Assembly: GCF_014652855.1 (NCBI RefSeq)
Contig: NZ_BMZP01000022.1
Coordinates: 1-55,614 of the forward strand
Length of the DNA: 55,614 nucleotides
Origin: Novosphingobium pokkalii
GTDB lineage: Bacteria; Pseudomonadota; Alphaproteobacteria; Sphingomonadales; Sphingomonadaceae
Direction of reading: 5' to 3'
Of this stretch, positions 25,166 through 34,215 are shown one piece after another; the first letter of the stretch is position 1, and each line of letters begins with the position of its first letter. The position numbers and the translations under genes were made by a program. Below the pieces are notes generated by a model that was not told the DNA's origin, did not search any database, and saw nothing but the letters and a program-made list of their open reading frames with translations.

Positions 25166-25618
25166 CTATCCCGCAACCAGCGCGATCAGGGCAAGGGCCA
25201 GGGCGCTGGCGAGCAGCCCGGCGCCGATCCGGCGGCGCCGTTGCAGCCGGCGGCGCTGGCTGCGCGGCAGGCCGCCACCGCGCGCGGTGGAGCGCCAGAG
25301 CCAGCCTTCGCCATCGGCCCAGGCACGCGCTTCCGGGCCGAGCAGAGTCCACAGCCCCGCAGCCAGCAGCGCGCAGGCCAGCGCCACGGCCACAAGTGCC
25401 CCTCCTGGCAGGCCGGCGCCGTCACTCTCGCGGCATTGCGCCAGGCTGGCACGGGCCTCTGCCGTGGCGCAGGGGCCGGTCGCGGTCTGGGCATCCAGCG
25501 GGTTGCCGGCAAGGTCGGTGGTCTGCGCCATGCTTGGCGGAGTCGGCGGCCCGGCGGGCAGGCCGGGATCGGGCGCGGCAGAGGCATGGAGCGTATGGTG
25601 TCCGCTTTGGTAAGGCAT
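25166..25618 (-). CDS. Hypothetical membrane protein
   Basis: A 150-residue frame has two hydrophobic segments (GGALVAVALACALLAAGLW and IGAGLLASALALALIALVAG) separated by a strongly basic stretch (RSQRRRLQRRRR). The N-terminal third is Pro/Thr-rich. The start could also be ATG 25531 (MAQTTDLAG). It precedes the LuxR-type gene by 75 bp on the same strand. I recognise no family, and in DNA of this GC content a frame this long could be chance. Confidence 0.45.
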   Translation of the reverse strand: MPYQSGHHTLHASAAPDPGLPAGPPTPPSMAQTTDLAGNPLDAQTATGPCATAEARASLAQCRESDGAGLPGGALVAVALACALLAAGLWTLLGPEARAWADGEGWLWRSTARGGGLPRSQRRRLQRRRRIGAGLLASALALALIALVAG

Positions 25619-25771
25619 CGCGTGCTGGCCCGCTCAACGCTGTCCCCGGCCTGGCGATGCCCCACGCCGCCCGCCCAGCCGATGGCCGCCGGATTAACCC
25701 GCGTTCATCTCGCTCTGGTGCGGCCGGGCGGATGGCCCGGGGCGGAAATTCGTGTTAGGCGCGCAAAGCCC

Positions 25772-26932
25772 ATGACTGCACAGATCGAACCCTTTCACGC
25801 CATTGCCGTTTCCACCCTGGCGCATCGCCTCTCGGCCGAAGCGGCTAAGGCCGGCCGTCCGGTGATTCACATGGAATTCGGCCAGCCTTCCACCAGCGCG
25901 CCGGCCGCCGCGATCGCCCGTGCCCACCACGTGCTCGATACCCAGGCACAAGGCTATTGGGAAAGTGCAGCGCTCAAGGAACGCATCGCCCGCCATTATC
26001 ACGAGAGCGCCGGAGTCGCGGTCGATCCGGCGCAAGTGGTGCTCACCTGCGGCGCATCGCCAGCGCTGGTCATGGCGCTGACCCTGCGCTTTGCCCCCGG
26101 CGCGCGGGTGGCAATCGCCCGGCCCGGCTATGTCGCCTATCGCAACACGCTGCGCGCGCTGCACATGGAGCCGGTGGAACTGGTCTGCGGGCCGGAGGAA
26201 CGCTTCAATGTCACTGCCGCCGCGCTTGCCGCGCTGGAGCCGGCGCCCGACGGGTTGATCCTGGCCAGCCCGGCCAATCCCACCGGCACGGTGATCCCGC
26301 CCGAGGAACTGGCCGCCATCGCCCAGGTCTGCCACGAACGCGGCATCGCGGTGATCAGCGACGAGATCTATCACGGCCTCACCTATGACGGCGCCCGCGC
26401 GCAGACGCTGCTGACGGTCGATCCCGAGGCGGTGATCGTCAACAGCTTCTCCAAGTATTTCTCGATGCCGGGCTGGCGGCTCGGCTGGCTGGTGGTGCCG
26501 CCCGCGCTGGTCGACCAGGCCCGCGCGCGCATGGGCAACCTGTTCCTCACGCCGCCGGTGCTCAGCCAGAACGCCGGGCTGGTGGCGTTCGACTGCTGCG
26601 AGGAACTGGAAGGGCATGTCGCCGCCTATGCTCGCAACCGGCAATTGGTGCTTGATGCCTTGCCCGCGCTGGGCCTGGCGCGGATCGCCCCGCCCGATGG
26701 TGCGTTCTATGTCTGGGCCGACATCGGCCACCTGACCGACGATTCGATGGCGTTCTGCCTCAAGCTGCTGGAAGACACCGGCGTGGCCACGGCGCCGGGC
26801 ATCGATTTCGATCCGGTGGAAGGCCACCGCTTCTTCCGCATCAGCTTCGCCGTCTCCACGGCCGAAGTGGAAGACGCGCTGGCGCGGATGAAGCCTTGGT
26901 TTGCCGCGCGCATGGCCGAAGTTGCCGCTTGA
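25772..26932 (+). CDS. PLP-dependent class I/II aminotransferase
   Basis: This 386-residue fold-type I aminotransferase has Lys228 in NSFSKYFSMPGWRLGW as the pyridoxal-phosphate Schiff-base Lys. ASPANPTGTVIP carries the Asn-Pro motif, VISDEIYHGLTYDG the Asp-x-x-Tyr, and FRISFAVS the carboxylate-binding Arg. The N-terminal GQPSTSAPAAA is typical of aspartate/aromatic-type enzymes. ATG 25772 fits the conserved start. It is monocistronic. The amino donor cannot be determined from sequence. Confidence 0.92.
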   Translation: MTAQIEPFHAIAVSTLAHRLSAEAAKAGRPVIHMEFGQPSTSAPAAAIARAHHVLDTQAQGYWESAALKERIARHYHESAGVAVDPAQVVLTCGASPALVMALTLRFAPGARVAIARPGYVAYRNTLRALHMEPVELVCGPEERFNVTAAALAALEPAPDGLILASPANPTGTVIPPEELAAIAQVCHERGIAVISDEIYHGLTYDGARAQTLLTVDPEAVIVNSFSKYFSMPGWRLGWLVVPPALVDQARARMGNLFLTPPVLSQNAGLVAFDCCEELEGHVAAYARNRQLVLDALPALGLARIAPPDGAFYVWADIGHLTDDSMAFCLKLLEDTGVATAPGIDFDPVEGHRFFRISFAVSTAEVEDALARMKPWFAARMAEVAA

Positions 26933-26963
26933 TCGTTTTTCCGTGCTATAACTGCTATCATGT

Positions 26964-28235
26964 TCATGCGCTGGCGGCAGGATCGAGCAGCCGCTTGCGC
27001 GCGCGGCGCAGGCCGAGCCAGGTCGCCAGCACGATCAGCGGGGTCATGACCCCCACAGCCAGCCGCGCGTCGAAGTGGACCAGGCTTTCGCCACCTTCCA
27101 GCACATGGCCGATCAGCGCCGTGGCGTAATAGCTGATGCCCACCACCGAGAGGCCCTCGACCAGGTGTTGCAGGCGCAATTGCCGCGTGGCGCTGCGTTC
27201 GAGTGATGCGAGCAGGGCGCCGTTCTGGTTTTCGATGCGCGTTTCGATGCGCGCGCGCAGCAAGGCGGTGAACTGCCCGGCGCGGGCCGCCACCTGCTGT
27301 TCACGCTTGGAAAAGGCCGCGCAGGTGCGGACCGCCGGCAGGAACCGCCGCTGGGTGAATTCGCCCAGCGAAAGGAAGCCGGGAATCGGCTGGGGCGCCA
27401 GGTCGGCCAGCCGCTCTTCCACCAGCAGGGCATAGGCGGCCGTCGCGCTCATGCGATAGTCGGTGGCGCTGGCCACGGCGGCGATCGCCAACGACAGCGC
27501 GGAAAGCTGGGCCATCAGGTCATCGTCGCGCACATCTTTGCGGGTCAGCGCTTCGCCCAGGCGGCGCAAGTCGGCCTCGGCTTCGTCCAGCCGGGGCCAG
27601 GCCGCGCGCGCCACCGGCAGGCCCAGCAGCGCCAGGTTGCGATAGCTGCCCAGCTCCTGCAACCGCTGCACCGCGCGCGTCAGGTCGCCGCCATCGAGGC
27701 CGTTGGCCGCCACCAGCATGCGGCCATAACCATCGGCGCCGATGCGGAAATCCGACCAGATGCGCATTGGCCCGGCCACGTGGCACGAGACCATGTCTTC
27801 GGGCGCGAAATCCAGCGGCGAGTCCGGGGCTGCGTGGGCCATCGCCTGCTGCGCCGCGGCATCATCGGCCACGATCACCAGCCGCGTGGCCCGCACCGTG
27901 GCACCGGGCAGGCTGGCCATCCAGGCCAGCGCCGCGCCGAGTTCGGGCGTCGCGGTATCGGCGCCGGGGGCAAACACGGTCTGCGTGCTCGCCTCGCTAT
28001 GCCGCTCCCAGGTGAAGGCCAGGCCACCGGCCAGCGTGCCCGACACATGGCGGCGATAGGCGCGCCGCACTTCGCCGCCCCCGGGCATGGCCGACCAAGC
28101 GGCCCACTCCGCATCGCGCTGCGCGTCCTCGACCAGCCGCACCTGCTGCACCACCACCATCGGCGCTCGCAGCACGGGCCAGCGGCGCAGGTGCATCTCG
28201 TTGACGATCTGGCGGCGCCACTCGTGTTCGTGCAT
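26964..28235 (-). CDS. DUF3422 family membrane-anchored protein
   Basis: This 423-residue protein matches DUF3422: RRQIVNEMHLRRWPVLRAP, an Ala-rich N-terminal domain with RHVSGTLAGGLAFTWERHSE, central LTRAVQRLQELGSYRNLALLGLP, a helical region with ERLADLAPQPIPGFLSLGEF, and two C-terminal membrane helices (LSVVGISYYATALIGHVLEG and LAVGVMTPLIVLATWLGL). ATG 28235 is chosen because GGGGAG lies 6 bp upstream. No function is established for the family. It converges on the aminotransferase. From 28236 to 28438 no gene is seen; the region probably holds two divergent promoters. Confidence 0.85.
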   Translation of the reverse strand: MHEHEWRRQIVNEMHLRRWPVLRAPMVVVQQVRLVEDAQRDAEWAAWSAMPGGGEVRRAYRRHVSGTLAGGLAFTWERHSEASTQTVFAPGADTATPELGAALAWMASLPGATVRATRLVIVADDAAAQQAMAHAAPDSPLDFAPEDMVSCHVAGPMRIWSDFRIGADGYGRMLVAANGLDGGDLTRAVQRLQELGSYRNLALLGLPVARAAWPRLDEAEADLRRLGEALTRKDVRDDDLMAQLSALSLAIAAVASATDYRMSATAAYALLVEERLADLAPQPIPGFLSLGEFTQRRFLPAVRTCAAFSKREQQVAARAGQFTALLRARIETRIENQNGALLASLERSATRQLRLQHLVEGLSVVGISYYATALIGHVLEGGESLVHFDARLAVGVMTPLIVLATWLGLRRARKRLLDPAASA

Positions 28236-28438
28236 GGCTTCTCCCCCTGCCTCCAGAATGCGCCTGAAAGCGGGGCAGCGCAATTCGTCTTTGGGTGGCA
28301 GCGGATACAAATCGTAACAATAGGTTTATTTAGGTTGCAAAAGCGGTTGCGATCCGTTGGCGGAATGATAACACCCGGAAAACATGCGGTTGAGCGCCAC
28401 GCAACGGCGTCCAATTTCGGCCAACAGGGGAATGCTGG

Positions 28439-30916
28439 ATGTCATTACAAGTGATCCGCGCAGGGCATGGCGCCCGGCGCGCGGCGGCGCGTTGGTATGC
28501 CACGATGCCTCTGGCGCTGGTGCTTTCGGCCTGTGGCGGCGGCGAGGTGGCGAGCACCCCCAATCCCACGCCCACACCTACACCCACGCCAACAGGGCCG
28601 GTCAATGCCGATCTGCTGGGGCCGCTCAAGACCGAAAGCTTTGCCAACCTGGCGGTGCGCGCCACGGGCAATTTCGATACCAGCCTGCGCCCCAAGGTCA
28701 GTGCCTCGTCGGTCAGCGCGACGTTCCGCTATGACGCTGCGGCCCAGACCTACTCGCTGACCAGCCCGAGCGGATCGATCACGTTCGGCAAGAACGAGAT
28801 CGACGCCAGCCAGTCCAGCGCCGCAGCGACGGTCTATGCCAAGCGCAACGGCAACACGACGGACTTCCTCACCGTGACCAAGGCAGGCACCTCGGGCACG
28901 CTGACCTATCGCTATGTCGGCAGCGCGTTCTGGGAGCACTCGGTCGTCGGTACCAATTCCGGCAGCGGCACGGTGGATGCGCTGGTTTACGGCGCACCGA
29001 CGGCTGACGCAGCGGTGCCGCGTACGGGCAGCGCCATCTACGCGCTCGATGTGCTGGGGGTGACCACCACCGGCGCTGGCACGCAGCCCCTGGTGGGCAG
29101 TGGCACGGCGGCGGTCGAGTTCGCTTCGGGGCAAATCGTGCTGACCGGCACCACGGTGATGATGCCTGGCACGCCGTTCACCGACAATTTCCACGGCAGT
29201 GGGGCGCTTGCCTCGGCCGGAAACGGCTTTTCTGGCAAAGTCACCTTCGAGGATTTCCAAGTGGAAACGGGTGATTTCAAAGGCCAGTTCTTCGGCCCGG
29301 ATGCCAGCGAAATCGGCCTGAGCTTTGCCGCCAAATCCAGCAATCCCAGCAATACCTATGATTCGGTCGCCGTCGGCACGATGACGGGGCGCAAAAGCAG
29401 CACCGCAGCCCTGACCTTTCCCGATGGCCATCCGGCAACGCCAGTCATCCTGACCACAACTGCCAAGGAAGCCACGTTCACTTCCACTGCGCCACTGACC
29501 GACAACGATGCCTCGCAGAGTTTCGGCAGCGTGACCCAGGGCGACGTGGCGATGACCATTGCCTGGGATGGCAGCCACTATACCCTGACCACGCCAGCGG
29601 GAACGCGGACCTATGTCGATAACTTTTACACCGGCCTGCGGCCACTTCAGGTGGCAACCGGCAGCTATTCCGCCACGCTGACCAGCTATACCGCCACTTC
29701 TAGCGGCGGCATGCAAACCCACCGGTTGGACAACGCCGTGTTCGGCGCGAGCACGCCGGTAGCCTCGGTGCCGCTTTCGGGAACAGGCCATTATGATCTG
29801 TCGCTGCAAGGCTATGCGGTGGAGAACGGCCGCAAGAACATCCTCCTCGCCTGGGGGAATGGCGCGCTCGATGTCAATTTCACCACCGGCGCACTCGGCC
29901 TGACGGGCAAGATGACGCTGGCCGAATACTATAATCTCGCCACACGCCCGGCCATGCCCCAGCGGGTCGGCGCCCTGACCGGCAGCGGCACGTTGGCGGC
30001 CAGCACCAACAGCTTTTCCACCTCGATGGCCTTTGAAAGCTACACCGGCGCGTTGGCGGGCAATTTCTTTGGCCCCAAGGCCAATGAAGTGGCCGGCACC
30101 TGGCAGGCAAGCGGGGGCAGCACCGGGGGCACTGCGATGGGCACGTTTCGTGGCAGCGATGCCTCGCGCTTTGCCGGTTTTACCGACCAGTTGCAGCCCA
30201 AGGCGTTCGACTACATTCCGGTGTCGCAGAGGGAACTCGATTATGGGTATGCCATGTTGCAGTGGACGCCCTCTTCGGGAACATATGAGTTCCGGCCTTT
30301 CTCTCAGCCCTTCGGCATTTCCGTCTTCGTGCTCGACAAATCGGACATCGTCGCGGGCAAGGGCACGGCGCTGGCCGATTACTATGCCGCAAGTGACGGG
30401 AACATCAACTACACCGGCCTGATCGCCAAGCATGACAACTCCGGCATGACCTACACCTATCTGGGTTTTGCCGATATCAGCGCCACCGTGGCGGCTGACG
30501 CCACCCAACCGCCGCGGCGGTTGCTGAGCTACTTCGGCTATCCCACGGCAGCCCGCCCCACCAGCGGCAGCGCCACCTACAAGGGCGAGGCCATGGGGCA
30601 GGGGCATGTCGCGGCGCTGGGCTATACCGGTGCAGTCAGTGGCACGAGCAGCTTTTCTGCCGACTTCGCTAACGGCGCGCTGACTGCGGACCTTGCGCTC
30701 TCCACCACCGAGGCCACGGCCCGTACGGTGGGCACGTTCTCGCAAAGCGGCACGATGGGAGCCAACGGCGCATTCACGCTTAGCAACAGCAGCGGCGTGC
30801 AAACCATGATGGGGCAGTTGTTCGGACCGGGCGCCGAGGAAGTCGGCGCGCGTTGGTCCTACCAGCAAGGAGATGCGCTCTCGATCGACGGCATTGCGGT
30901 GGCGCGCAAGAATTGA
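28439..30916 (+). CDS. TbpB-like surface lipoprotein with repeated beta-barrel domains
   Basis: This 825-residue lipoprotein has a lipobox LVLSAC (Cys32), then a Thr-Pro linker. The mature part is Ser/Thr/Gly-rich and beta-predicted. Three copies of the transferrin-binding-protein-B barrel signature are visible: GQFFGPDASEIGLSFAA (about 283), GNFFGPKANEVAGTWQA (about 541) and GQLFGPGAEEVGARW (about 797). Each follows a GxGxLxAxxNxFSxxxxF-type strand pair. TbpB-type proteins bind host or environmental ligands for a TonB receptor; none is adjacent here. It has lower GC and more divergent codons than its neighbours. The ligand is unknown. Confidence 0.85.
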   Translation: MSLQVIRAGHGARRAAARWYATMPLALVLSACGGGEVASTPNPTPTPTPTPTGPVNADLLGPLKTESFANLAVRATGNFDTSLRPKVSASSVSATFRYDAAAQTYSLTSPSGSITFGKNEIDASQSSAAATVYAKRNGNTTDFLTVTKAGTSGTLTYRYVGSAFWEHSVVGTNSGSGTVDALVYGAPTADAAVPRTGSAIYALDVLGVTTTGAGTQPLVGSGTAAVEFASGQIVLTGTTVMMPGTPFTDNFHGSGALASAGNGFSGKVTFEDFQVETGDFKGQFFGPDASEIGLSFAAKSSNPSNTYDSVAVGTMTGRKSSTAALTFPDGHPATPVILTTTAKEATFTSTAPLTDNDASQSFGSVTQGDVAMTIAWDGSHYTLTTPAGTRTYVDNFYTGLRPLQVATGSYSATLTSYTATSSGGMQTHRLDNAVFGASTPVASVPLSGTGHYDLSLQGYAVENGRKNILLAWGNGALDVNFTTGALGLTGKMTLAEYYNLATRPAMPQRVGALTGSGTLAASTNSFSTSMAFESYTGALAGNFFGPKANEVAGTWQASGGSTGGTAMGTFRGSDASRFAGFTDQLQPKAFDYIPVSQRELDYGYAMLQWTPSSGTYEFRPFSQPFGISVFVLDKSDIVAGKGTALADYYAASDGNINYTGLIAKHDNSGMTYTYLGFADISATVAADATQPPRRLLSYFGYPTAARPTSGSATYKGEAMGQGHVAALGYTGAVSGTSSFSADFANGALTADLALSTTEATARTVGTFSQSGTMGANGAFTLSNSSGVQTMMGQLFGPGAEEVGARWSYQQGDALSIDGIAVARKN

Positions 30917-30959
30917 CGGCTTTCCGGTCAGGCGCTGCCTTGGCGCCTGACCAGCAGCA

Positions 30960-31184
30960 TCACGGCTTGTAGCGTCGTTCCTTGGCCGGAGGATGCTTGG
31001 CGTGGAGCGCCTTGGCCCGCGTGGGGCGGTCCATCAGTTCGCCCTGGCAATTGGGGCAGCGGTCATCGAGGTCTTCGGCGCATTCGGCGCAGAAGGTGCA
31101 TTCCAGCGAACAGATGAAGGCGCCGGGCGCCTCGGCCGGCAGCTCGGTGCCGCAGTGTTCGCAATCGGGGCGCATTTCCAGCAT
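30960..31184 (-). CDS. DUF1272 small zinc-ribbon protein
   Basis: This 74-residue protein has four Cys pairs: PDCEHCG, ICSLECTFCAEC and DRCPNCQGEL. This is the DUF1272 pattern, a compact zinc-binding protein of unknown role. ATG 31184 starts MLEMRPDCEHCG, as in family members. A large structured repeat lies between it and glmM upstream. Confidence 0.9.
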   Translation of the reverse strand: MLEMRPDCEHCGTELPAEAPGAFICSLECTFCAECAEDLDDRCPNCQGELMDRPTRAKALHAKHPPAKERRYKP

Positions 31185-31207
31185 GGTTTTGGTCCTTGGA
31201 CAAGGTT

Positions 31208-31332
31208 GCGGCACCGGCCCGCTCCCCCACCCGGCCTCCCAACGATAGTACCCTATGGGAGGCCGGCCCCCTCAGCGAAAACGTCCCCCGGACGTTTTCG
31301 GTGCCTTCGGGACGGGAGCGGGCCGGTGCCGC
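31208..31332. repeat. Nested inverted repeat: 19-bp outer stem enclosing two hairpins
   Basis: A perfect 19-bp inverted repeat (31208-31226 with 31314-31332) encloses CCGGCCTCCCA/TGGGAGGCCGG (31231-31241 with 31256-31266) and CGAAAACGTC/GACGTTTTCG (31276-31285 with 31291-31300). The 125-bp unit can fold as a three-way junction. It lies between glmM and the DUF1272 gene. Confidence 0.8.
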
Positions 31333-31333
31333 C

Positions 31334-31360
31334 CGCCGAGCGCGCCATGCGCGCTCGGCG
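31334..31360 (-). terminator. Hairpin after glmM
   Basis: CGCCGAGCGCGC-CAT-GCGCGCTCGGCG is a perfect 12-bp stem with a 3-nt loop just past the glmM stop. It has no clear U tract. It probably ends or stabilises the glmM transcript. Confidence 0.45.
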
Positions 31361-31367
31361 CAGAAAC

Positions 31368-32708
31368 TCAAGCCGCCGCTTTGCGCACGGCGTCGCAGAT
31401 CGCGTCGACCACTTCGGCCACTTCCTCGGCATCGTCGGCTTCGGCCATTACGCGGATCACCGGTTCGGTGCCCGAGGGACGGATGACCAGGCGGCCGCGT
31501 CCGGCCAGGCGTGCCTCGGCCTGGGCGATGGCGTCCTTGACGCTGTCGGCTTCCAGCGGCTTGCCGCCGGCAAAGCGCACGTTCTTGAGCAACTGGGGCA
31601 CGGGATCGAACAGGTGCAGCGTCTGGCTGGCCGGCTTGCCGCTGGAAACCAGCGCGGCGAGCACTTGCAGCGCGGCGATCGTGCCGTCGCCGGTGGTGGC
31701 GTGGTCGGTCAGGATCATGTGGCCCGATTGCTCGCCGCCCACATTGTATCCGCCTTCGCGCATCTTTTCGAGCACGTGGCGGTCGCCCACCGCCGTGCGC
31801 ACCAGATCGAGGCCCTTGCTCTTGAGAAAGCGTTCGAGGCCCAGGTTCGACATCACCGTGGCGACCACGCCGCCGCCGGTCAGGCTGCCGCGCGCGGCCA
31901 TCTGGCTGCCGATCAGCGCCATGATCTGGTCGCCGTCCACGGTCTGGCCCTTTTCATCGACCACGATCAGCCGGTCGGCATCGCCATCGAGCGCAATGCC
32001 GATATCGGCGCGCACTTCGCGCACTTTGGCCTTGATCGCGTCGAGATGGGTGGAGCCGACGCCCAGGTTGATGTTCTTGCCGTTCGGCTCAACGCCGATG
32101 GCGATCACTTCCGCGCCCAGTTCCCACAGCGCCGAAGGGGCCACGGTATAGGCCGCGCCATTGGCGCAATCGACCACGATGCGCAGGCCATCGAGGCGCA
32201 GGTTGTGCGGCAGCGAGGCCTTGACCGCGTGGATATAGCGGCCGCGCGCGTCCTCGATGCGGCGGGCCCGGCCCACTTCGCCGGCAGGTGCCAGGCCAAG
32301 CTCTTCCTCCAGCAGCGCTTCGATCGCCAGTTCGTCCTCGTCCGACAGCTTGAAGCCATCGGGGCCGAACAGCTTGATGCCGTTGTCCTCGAACGGGTTG
32401 TGGCTGGCCGAGATCATCACGCCCACGTCGGCGCGCATCTCGCGCGTCAGCATGGCGACGGCGGGGGTGGGCAGCGGGCCGAGCAGGACCACGTCCATGC
32501 CCACGCTGGTGAACCCGGCGGTCATCGCGTTTTCCAGCATGTAGCCGGACAGGCGCGTGTCCTTGCCGATCACCACGCGGTGGCGGTGATCGCCGCGCTG
32601 GAAATAGGTGCCGGCCGCCTGGCCCACTTTCATGGCGGTTGCCGCGGTCATCACCCCGGCATTGGTCCGGCCCCGGATGCCATCGGTGCCGAAGAATTTG
32701 CGTCCCAT
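31368..32708 (-). CDS. glmM: Phosphoglucosamine mutase
   Basis: This 446-residue enzyme interconverts glucosamine-6-P and glucosamine-1-P for UDP-GlcNAc synthesis. Features are the N-terminal FFGTDGIRGRTN, the phosphoserine loop ISASHNPFEDNGIKLFG, the Mg-binding ALDGDADRL, the sugar loop VGGEQSGHMI and the phosphate-binding RPSGTEPVIRVMAE near the C-terminus. ATG 32708 is the conserved start (MGRKFFGTDGIRG). It is divergent from the symporter gene. Confidence 0.97.
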   Translation of the reverse strand: MGRKFFGTDGIRGRTNAGVMTAATAMKVGQAAGTYFQRGDHRHRVVIGKDTRLSGYMLENAMTAGFTSVGMDVVLLGPLPTPAVAMLTREMRADVGVMISASHNPFEDNGIKLFGPDGFKLSDEDELAIEALLEEELGLAPAGEVGRARRIEDARGRYIHAVKASLPHNLRLDGLRIVVDCANGAAYTVAPSALWELGAEVIAIGVEPNGKNINLGVGSTHLDAIKAKVREVRADIGIALDGDADRLIVVDEKGQTVDGDQIMALIGSQMAARGSLTGGGVVATVMSNLGLERFLKSKGLDLVRTAVGDRHVLEKMREGGYNVGGEQSGHMILTDHATTGDGTIAALQVLAALVSSGKPASQTLHLFDPVPQLLKNVRFAGGKPLEADSVKDAIAQAEARLAGRGRLVIRPSGTEPVIRVMAEADDAEEVAEVVDAICDAVRKAAA

Positions 32709-32788
32709 CGCGAAGATCTTGTCCCTTGTGCACGGCGCCACCAAGGCCCCATTGTGCATGGTCCCTACACCATTATTCTCACCATGGC

Positions 32789-34078
32789 ATGAACCAAGCG
32801 ATTACCGATCCTTCATCCGGCCCCGAAGGCGGGCTGCCCCCGATCACCCGCGTTCCGGCGCTGTGGATCTTCCTCGGCCTGGTCGGCGGGCTGGCGCTGG
32901 GGCTGGGCCTGGCCTTTGCCGCGCCGGCCGTCCTGTCGCCGATCCTGGCCGTGGCCGGGCCGCTGGGCGACCTGTGGCTGCGCGCGCTGCGCGCCACGAT
33001 CCTGCCGCTGGTGGTGGCGCTGCTGTTCACCGGGGTGGTGCAGACCGTGGCCGCCGCGCGGGCCGGGGCCATGGCGCGGCGCGCGCTGGCCTGGTTCATG
33101 GTGGTGCTGGTGGGCGGCTCGGCCATGGCCGGGCTGTTTACCCCGGCGCTGCTGGCGCTGGTGCCGATCCCGCAGGGCGCGGGCGCCGCGCTGCGCGCCA
33201 ATGTCGGCGCGGCGGCGGCGGGCACGGCCACGACGATGCCCGGCTTCGCCGATTTCGTGACCTCGATGGTGCCGGTCAATGTCGTCACCTCGGCGGCGGC
33301 CGATGCCATCCTGCCGGTGATCCTGTTCACCGGCGTCTTCGCCATGGCCGCCACGCGGCTGGCCGTGGCGCAGCGGCAAAGCCTGACCACCTTCTTTGAA
33401 GCGATCGCCGGCGCCATGCTGGTGGTGATCGGCTGGGTGCTGTGGTGCGGGCCGGTGGGCGTCTTTGCGCTGAGCCTGGTGGTCGCGGCCAAGAGCGGCA
33501 CGGCCGCGATCGGCGCGCTGGCGCATTACGTGATGATCGTGGCGCTGACCGGCACGGTGGTGTTCCTGGCGGCCTATCCGCTGGCCGTGCTGGCCGGGAA
33601 GCAGCCGCTGGCGCGCTTTGCCCGCGCCATGCTGCCCAGCCAGGCGCTGGCCCTGTCGACGCAGTCCTCGCTCGCCTCGTTGCCGGCCATGCTCAATGCC
33701 TGCCGCAGCCTGGGCCTGCGCGATTCGACCAGCGAACTGGTGCTGCCGCTGGCCGTGGCGCTGTTCCGCGCCACGGGGCCGGCGATGAACTTTGCCGTGG
33801 CGATCTATGTGGCGCACTGGTTCGGCGTGCCGGTCGATGCTTGGCACATGCTGGCCGGCTTTGCCGTGGCCAGCGTGATGAGCTTTGGCGCGGTCAGCCT
33901 GCCCGGCACGATCAGCTTCGTCACCTCGATTGGCCCGATCGCCCTGGCCATGGGCGTGCCGGTGGAGCCGCTGGCGCTGTTGGTGGCGGTGGAGATGCTG
34001 CCCGACCTGATGCGCACGCTGGGCAACGTGACGATGGACGTGGCCGTGACGGCGGCGGTTGCCGCGCGCGACGATTGA
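32789..34078 (+). CDS. Dicarboxylate/amino acid:cation symporter (DAACS family)
   Basis: This 429-residue transporter has about eight membrane helices and re-entrant loops of the glutamate/dicarboxylate symporter fold. LRALRATILPLVVALLFTGVV matches the first conserved block. AGTATTMPGFADFVTSMVPVN lies in the TM4-5 region. The Ser-rich hairpin HP1 is ALALSTQSSLASLPAML, TM7 has the Asn-Met motif ATGPAMNFAVAIYVA, and HP2 is FGAVSLPGTISFVTS. ATG 32789 is used. It moves C4-dicarboxylates or acidic amino acids with cations; the exact substrate is unclear. Confidence 0.9.
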   Translation: MNQAITDPSSGPEGGLPPITRVPALWIFLGLVGGLALGLGLAFAAPAVLSPILAVAGPLGDLWLRALRATILPLVVALLFTGVVQTVAAARAGAMARRALAWFMVVLVGGSAMAGLFTPALLALVPIPQGAGAALRANVGAAAAGTATTMPGFADFVTSMVPVNVVTSAAADAILPVILFTGVFAMAATRLAVAQRQSLTTFFEAIAGAMLVVIGWVLWCGPVGVFALSLVVAAKSGTAAIGALAHYVMIVALTGTVVFLAAYPLAVLAGKQPLARFARAMLPSQALALSTQSSLASLPAMLNACRSLGLRDSTSELVLPLAVALFRATGPAMNFAVAIYVAHWFGVPVDAWHMLAGFAVASVMSFGAVSLPGTISFVTSIGPIALAMGVPVEPLALLVAVEMLPDLMRTLGNVTMDVAVTAAVAARDD

Positions 34079-34215
34079 TCAGTTCAGCCTTCGTGCACGA
34101 TCAGAAAAATTCACTGGAATTCGGCGGCAAATGCCATAGGCCCGCCAGTGGCAACCGATGCCCGCCTGGGGCGTTGGTTGGCATTGCCGATTTTCCCTGA
34201 CGAAACGGAGCGACC

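Noticed and set aside
28445..30868. An 807-codon open frame on the minus strand
   Set aside because: Antisense to the TbpB-like lipoprotein, which has a lipobox and repeated motifs; the frame is a composition effect.
30993..32792. A 599-codon open frame on the plus strand
   Set aside because: Covers glmM and the structured repeat on the opposite strand; no family similarity.
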